Shown here: positions 60,108 through 64,000 of the stretch, piece after piece
Layout: each line of letters opens with the position of its first letter
Numbering within the stretch: the stretch's first letter is position 1
NCBI GenBank assembly: GCA_965116765.1
Contig: OZ220718.1
Location: 620,001-684,000 of the forward strand
Reading direction: 5' to 3'
DNA length: 64,000 bases
From: JAJEEA01 sp965116765
Lineage (GTDB): Bacteria; Acidobacteriota; Vicinamibacteria; Vicinamibacterales; UBA8438
Program-made: the position numbers and the translations under genes
Notes under the pieces: model-generated
What the model was told of the DNA's origin: nothing
Databases searched by the model: none
What the model saw: the letters and a program-made list of their open reading frames with translations, nothing else

Positions 60108-60534
60108 CGCTCTCTTCGCGTTTCGACCCTCCTCGCCGCGGCGCGGGGCGGACCAGCAACGTCGTGCCCCGCACCGCCTCGACGGTCACGGTATGGCCCT
60201 GGCGGATCTCGCGTCCGGCCGCCGTCGCCTCCGAGCGCCACAGCTCGCCGCGGACGCGCACGTAGCCGTGCGGCGCGAGCAGCTCGACGGCCACGCCGGA
60301 CAGCCCGATCAGGCGCTCGATGGCGGTCGAGGCGTCGCTCTCGTAGGCGGTCCGCAGCAGCGGATAGAGCGCCGCGTCCTTGGCCATCACCGCCGCCACG
60401 AGCAGGACTCCGGTCCAGCCCGTCAGGACGCCCCAGCGGTAGAGCAGGACGGCCGCGCCCACCGCGAGCACCCATTCCGGGATCTGGTAGAGCGTGTAGC
60501 GGACCAGGGTCGAGCGTGCTGGCGGGGCGCGCAC
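60091..60534 (-). CDS. NfeD-like membrane protein
   Basis: 147 aa. Two N-terminal membrane helices (WVLAVGAAVLLYRWGVL; GWTGVLLVAAVMA) and a C-terminal OB-fold domain (LIGLSGVAVELLAPHGYVRV; TVTVEAVRGTTLLVRPA), as in short NfeD proteins that partner SPFH proteins in membrane microdomains. No SPFH gene or ClpP-class part is adjacent. Its last six codons and stop lie in the P1 helix region of rnpB. Confidence 0.78.
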   Translation of the reverse strand: MRAPPARSTLVRYTLYQIPEWVLAVGAAVLLYRWGVLTGWTGVLLVAAVMAKDAALYPLLRTAYESDASTAIERLIGLSGVAVELLAPHGYVRVRGELWRSEATAAGREIRQGHTVTVEAVRGTTLLVRPAPRRGGSKREESAAEGR

Positions 60535-60698
60535 GGTTCCACTATCTCATCCCGGGCGGCGGAAGTGAAGGCGCCCGGCCGCGCTCGCCCAGCCCGGGAC
60601 GGTCGGGAGCCGGTATACTGACGCGTCCGTCGGGCGCGGAGCGCCGCCGCGCCGCCCGGATGCGGCGGGACTCCCACGACCGGTCCCAGGTGACGACG

Positions 60699-61820
60699 AT
60701 GCGCATCTCGTTCAACGGCTCGCCCGCACCCACCCTCGGCGTCGAGGTGGAGCTGCAGATCATCGACCCCGAGACCGGGAACCTCGTGTCGGGGGCCTCC
60801 GACATCCTGGAGCGCGCGGCCGTCGCCCACCTCAAGCCGGAGCTGATCCAGTCGACCATCGAGATCAACACCGACCCGTGCGCCGACGTCGCGGCGGTCC
60901 GCCGCGAGCTGACCGAGCGGCTCCGCGGGCTGTACGGGCTGTGCGACGAGCTGGGCTATCAGCTCGCGAGCACCGGCACCCATCCGTTCTCGCGGTGGGC
61001 CGAGCAGAAGATCACCGACAAGGAGCGCTATCACCTGCTCGCCAACCGCTGCCAGTGGCCGGCCCGGCGCCTGATGATCTTCGGCCTGCACGTGCACGTG
61101 GGCATCGAGAGCGGCGAGAAGGCCATCGCCATCTTCAACGCCCTGACCACCTACATCCCCCATCTGCTCGCGCTGTCCGCGAGCTCGCCGTTCTTCCAGG
61201 CCGAGGAGACGGGGCTCGCCTCGTGCCGGGTGAAGATCTTCGAGAGCCTGCCGACGGCGGGGCTGCCCTACCGGCTGCTGAACTGGGCCGAGTTCCAGCG
61301 CCTGATGATCACCCTGGTGGGGGCGGGGGCCATCGAGTCGGTGCGGGAGATCTGGTGGGACATCCGGCCCCACCCGCAGTTCGGGACGGTCGAGGTGCGC
61401 ATCTGCGACGGGCTGCCGACCCTCGACGACATCGTCGCGATGACCGCGCTGATCCAGGCGCTGGTGGTGTGGCTCGGCGACCAGTACGACAACGGCGTCT
61501 ACCTGCCGGTGCAGCGCTACTGGATCGTCCGCGAGAACAAGTGGCGGGCGGCCCGGTGGGCCCTCGACGCCCAGGTCATCGTCGACGAGGAGGGCCGGCT
61601 CGAGCCCCTGTCGGAGTCCATCCACCGTCTGCTGGAGTCGATCGAGCCGGTGTCGAAGCGGCTGGGCAGCCACCGCGAGCTGGCGGGCGTCCGCAACCTC
61701 ATGCGGACCGGACCCAGCTGCGCCGCCCAGCGGCAGGTGTACGCGGAGAGCGGCGACTTCACGAAGGTCGTCGGTTCCCTCGTCGATTCGCTGCGGGCCA
61801 GCGTGTTCGCGGGGTCCTGA
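60699..61820 (+). CDS. Carboxylate-amine ligase, YbdK/GCS2 family
   Basis: 373 aa. The ATG at 60699 has AGGTGA just upstream. Glutamate-cysteine ligase-like: TLGVEVELQIIDPETGNLV (Glu at the metal site), IQSTIEINTDPCADV, FGLHVHVGIESGEKAI, and FGTVEVRICDGLPTL. YbdK-type enzymes ligate glutamate to an amine with ATP; weak gamma-glutamylcysteine activity is known for some. No glutathione synthase is adjacent. TATACT at 60614-60619 may be a -10 element. Confidence 0.9.
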   Translation: MRISFNGSPAPTLGVEVELQIIDPETGNLVSGASDILERAAVAHLKPELIQSTIEINTDPCADVAAVRRELTERLRGLYGLCDELGYQLASTGTHPFSRWAEQKITDKERYHLLANRCQWPARRLMIFGLHVHVGIESGEKAIAIFNALTTYIPHLLALSASSPFFQAEETGLASCRVKIFESLPTAGLPYRLLNWAEFQRLMITLVGAGAIESVREIWWDIRPHPQFGTVEVRICDGLPTLDDIVAMTALIQALVVWLGDQYDNGVYLPVQRYWIVRENKWRAARWALDAQVIVDEEGRLEPLSESIHRLLESIEPVSKRLGSHRELAGVRNLMRTGPSCAAQRQVYAESGDFTKVVGSLVDSLRASVFAGS

Positions 61821-61840
61821 CCGGTCCGGGGCACGGTCCG

Positions 61841-62804
61841 CTACGTGGCCCGGGCCTGCCACCGGCCGTGGCGGTGGTCGACCTCCAGGGCGAGGCCGAA
61901 GCATGCCGACAGCGCGGGCGGGGTCAGCACGTCCTCGATGGGGCCGGCGGCGGCGATGCGGCCCGACGCCAGCAGCAGGGCGTGGGTGAAACCGGGCGGG
62001 ATCTCGTCCAGGTGGTGGGTGACCAGCACTACGGGCAGTTCCGGCTCGGTGCGGGCGAGGTTGGCCAGGGTCTGCACGAGCTGCTCGCGGCCGGGGAGAT
62101 CCAGGCCCGGCGTTGGGCTCGTCGAGCACCAGGAGCCCCGGCGTGCACATGAGGGCGCGGGCGAGCAGCACCCGCTGGCGCTCGCCCGACGAGAGCGTCG
62201 TGAAGCGCTGCCCGGCGTGGCCGAGGCAGTCGACGCGGGCGAGGCAGCGCCGCGCGTGGTCCCAGTCGGCCTCGTCGTAGCGGTGCCACCACGGGGCGAG
62301 CGCGGCCTGCTTGCCGGCGACCACGATCTGCTCGGCGGTCAGGGCCGGCGGGATCATCGCGGCGAGGGCGGCGCTGGTGACCCCGATGCGCAGGCGGAGG
62401 GCCCGCACGTCGACGCGGCCCAGCTCGCCCCCGAGCACGGTGACGGAGCCCACGGAGGGGTGCTGGTAGAGCGTGAGAATCTGGCACAGGGTGGTCTTGC
62501 CGCTGCCGTTGGGGCCGAGCACCACCCAGCGCTCGCCGGCCCGGACGAGCCAGTCGATGCCTTCGAGAATGGTCGTGCGGTCGCGGACCAGCCGCACCCC
62601 GGACAACTTCACGGCCTCCGACGCCGTCCGCCCCACCATCTCGTCTTCGCCTCTCCGAGGAGCGGGAGGACGATCCGACACCTGCCGCACGCCGGACAGC
62701 TTCAAGGCCTTCGTCGGGTCCGTCCGCCGCACCGTCTCGTCTTCGCCCCTCCGAGGGGCAGGACGACGATCCGACGCCGGCGGAGCATCCGGGGGCTGCG
62801 TCAT
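61841..62804 (-). pseudogene. ABC transporter ATP-binding protein, frameshifted, with an N-terminal duplication
   Basis: N-terminal part (from the ATG at 62804; GTG at 62819 also possible): Walker A VVLGPNGSGKTTLCQIL, LSSGERQRVLLARAL (near-canonical signature), Walker B GLLVLDEPNAG. After DEPNAG one extra base (near 62112) shifts the frame. The true continuation DLPGREQLVQTLANLARTE, VVLVTHHLDEIPPGF (H-loop) lies in the other frame to 61841. A 93-base tandem duplication precedes the ATPase core (62599-62784). It resembles ATPases of the YheS/ModF-like soluble class; no permease is adjacent. Real or sequence error cannot be told here. Confidence 0.8.
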
Positions 62805-62885
62805 CTCGTGTTCGCCCACCGTGGCCGCGACGGGAGCGGTCCCGGTCGGGGCAGGGTGCGGCCCGTGGCGCGCACCCGGTCGGGA

Positions 62886-64000
62886 TCAGGACTCCTTGAC
62901 GGCGGCGATCAGGTCGAGCACCGCCTGCTTGCCGTCGCCGAAGAACATCAGGGTGTTGTCGGCGGCGAAGAGCGGGTTCGGGATGCCCGCGAAGCCGGGC
63001 GAGAGGCTGCGCTTGATGACGACGACGGTCCGGGACTGGTCGACGTTCAGGATCGGCATGCCCGCGATGGGGCTCGACGGGTCGGTGCGGGCGTCGGGGT
63101 TGACGATGTCGTTGGCGCCGATGACGAGGCTGACGTCGGTCTGCTCGAACGACGGGTTGACGGCGTCCATCTCCTTGAGCTTGTCGTAGTCGACGTCGGC
63201 CTCGGCGAGCAGCACGTTCATGTGTCCGGGCATCCGGCCCGCCACGGGGTGGATGGCGTACTCCACCTCGACGCCCCGCGACTCGAGCAGGTTCGCGAGG
63301 TCCCGCACCTGGTGCTGCGCCTGCGAGACGGCGAGGCCGTAGCCGGGGACGATGACGGCGCGGCGCGCGCCGTCGAAGAGCATCGCCACCTCCTCGGCCG
63401 AGGTGCTCTTGACCCGGCCGGCGTAGACCGCGTCGGCGTCCGACTTCGACCCGCCGCCCTCGGCGATCGCCCCCACCAGCACGTTGACGAGCGACCGGTT
63501 CATCGCCTTGCACATGATGCGGGTCAGGATGATGCCGGAGGCGCCGACGAGCGAGCCGGTGATGATGAGGATGTCGTTGCTCAGCACGAAGCCGGTCGAC
63601 GCGGCCGCGAGCCCGGAGTAGGAGTTGAGGAGCGCGATGGCGACGGGCATGTCGGCCCCGCCGATGGAGATCGTCAGCAACACGCCGAGCACCGACGCGA
63701 CGGCCACGAGGCCCGCGTAGAAGGCGATGGTGCCGGGATCGGCGACGACCATCGCGCCGAGCCCGAGCGCCGCCAGCCCGATGGCGCCGTTGAGGACCTG
63801 CTGCCCCGGGAAGACGACCGGCGCGTCGGGCAGCAGCAGCCCGCGCAGCTTGTCGAACGCGACGAGGCTGCCCCAGAAGGTGACGGAGCCGATGAGGCCG
63901 GAGGCGACGGTGGCCACCGTGGTCTGGGCCGACGGCTCGACCGCGCTCACCAGCACCGCGCCCGCCACCAGGGCCGAGGCGCCGCCCCCGAAGGCGTTCA
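62886..64000 (-). CDS. pntB: NAD(P) transhydrogenase subunit beta (5' end outside window)
   Basis: 371 residues visible; the frame is open through position 64000. Membrane helices and the start segment NAFGGGASAL, then GADMPVAIALLNSYSGLAAA, and the NADP-binding dIII domain VIVPGYGLAVSQAQHQVRDL, HPVAGRMPGHMNVLLAEADV, VIGANDIVNPDAR, and KRSLSPGFAGIPNPLF. Proton-translocating transhydrogenase making NADPH. pntA is expected outside the window. It ends 82 bases upstream of the ABC gene start. Confidence 0.97.
   Translation of the reverse strand, partial: NAFGGGASALVAGAVLVSAVEPSAQTTVATVASGLIGSVTFWGSLVAFDKLRGLLLPDAPVVFPGQQVLNGAIGLAALGLGAMVVADPGTIAFYAGLVAVASVLGVLLTISIGGADMPVAIALLNSYSGLAAASTGFVLSNDILIITGSLVGASGIILTRIMCKAMNRSLVNVLVGAIAEGGGSKSDADAVYAGRVKSTSAEEVAMLFDGARRAVIVPGYGLAVSQAQHQVRDLANLLESRGVEVEYAIHPVAGRMPGHMNVLLAEADVDYDKLKEMDAVNPSFEQTDVSLVIGANDIVNPDARTDPSSPIAGMPILNVDQSRTVVVIKRSLSPGFAGIPNPLFAADNTLMFFGDGKQAVLDLIAAVKES

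Noticed and set aside
1..64000. CRISPR array, prophage or insertion sequence
   Set aside because: No regularly spaced repeats with unique spacers, no cas, integrase or transposase genes; the hairpin elements are not CRISPR repeats.

Overview
The window is a 64 kb piece of a very GC-rich bacterial chromosome, densely coded on both strands and cut at both ends (an amidase gene at the left edge, pntB at the right edge). The gene set fits a Gram-negative, aerobically respiring bacterium: cytochrome c maturation genes, outer-membrane barrels, lipoproteins, paired M16 peptidases, and large secreted beta-propeller proteins with regulatory-like domains. The mix most resembles Acidobacteriota (Vicinamibacteria-like). 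That placement is inference from gene style, not from a marker phylogeny.

Layout. 1-4.5 kb: amidase, a secreted CxxCH-bearing beta-propeller protein, a small lipoprotein. 4.7-12 kb: tRNA-Phe, then a surface-glycoconjugate-like group (a 65-aa protein, a methyltransferase, a membrane sulfatase-like hydrolase, and a GT-C-like membrane protein sharing the sulfatase's N-terminal membrane module). 12.4-15.8 kb: an M16 peptidase pair, one active-type and one lacking the zinc motif. 16-18.5 kb: recA and a single-chain MNT-HEPN protein. 18.7-22.5 kb: two exported repeat/propeller proteins and a coiled-coil membrane protein with a paralogue next to recA. 22.6-24.9 kb: thiolase, dciA, maf. 25-33 kb: a cytochrome c maturation cluster (ccmE, a ccmF-ccmH fusion, a CcmI-like zinc-ribbon protein, an unknown membrane protein, ccmA, ccmB, ccmC, ccmD-like). 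33-39 kb: phosphoesterase, aroK, aroA, an RsbW-like kinase, inositol monophosphatase, NUDIX hydrolase, and a barrel protein behind a sigma-54-type promoter. 39.4-48.4 kb: a probable glycan or small-molecule cluster (frameshifted GT2, Gfo/Idh/MocA, GMC oxidoreductase, VOC protein, DegT aminotransferase, AlgX/AlgJ-like lipoprotein, asparagine-synthetase homologue missing catalytic residues). 48.5-64 kb: housekeeping genes (ttcA, dtd, dapF, radC, larC, metG, tatD, polyprenyl synthase, an NtrC-type regulator, rnpB, nfeD-like, a YbdK-type ligase, a frameshifted ABC ATPase, pntB).

The most striking unexplained structure is a family of about 88-bp elements, at least eleven copies at eight loci. Each is a near-perfect hairpin followed by a second conserved arm, and two intact copies are bounded by CTAG and identical at 87 of 88 positions although 8.6 kb apart. 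The copies sit at gene ends, and in four cases the element itself provides the host gene's stop codon. A separate 158-bp inverted-repeat element with 54-nt arms lies at the end of the ccm cluster. Several proteins look chemically altered (asparagine-synthetase homologue, DapF, CcmE). Two genes carry single-base frameshifts, which may be real or assembly errors.
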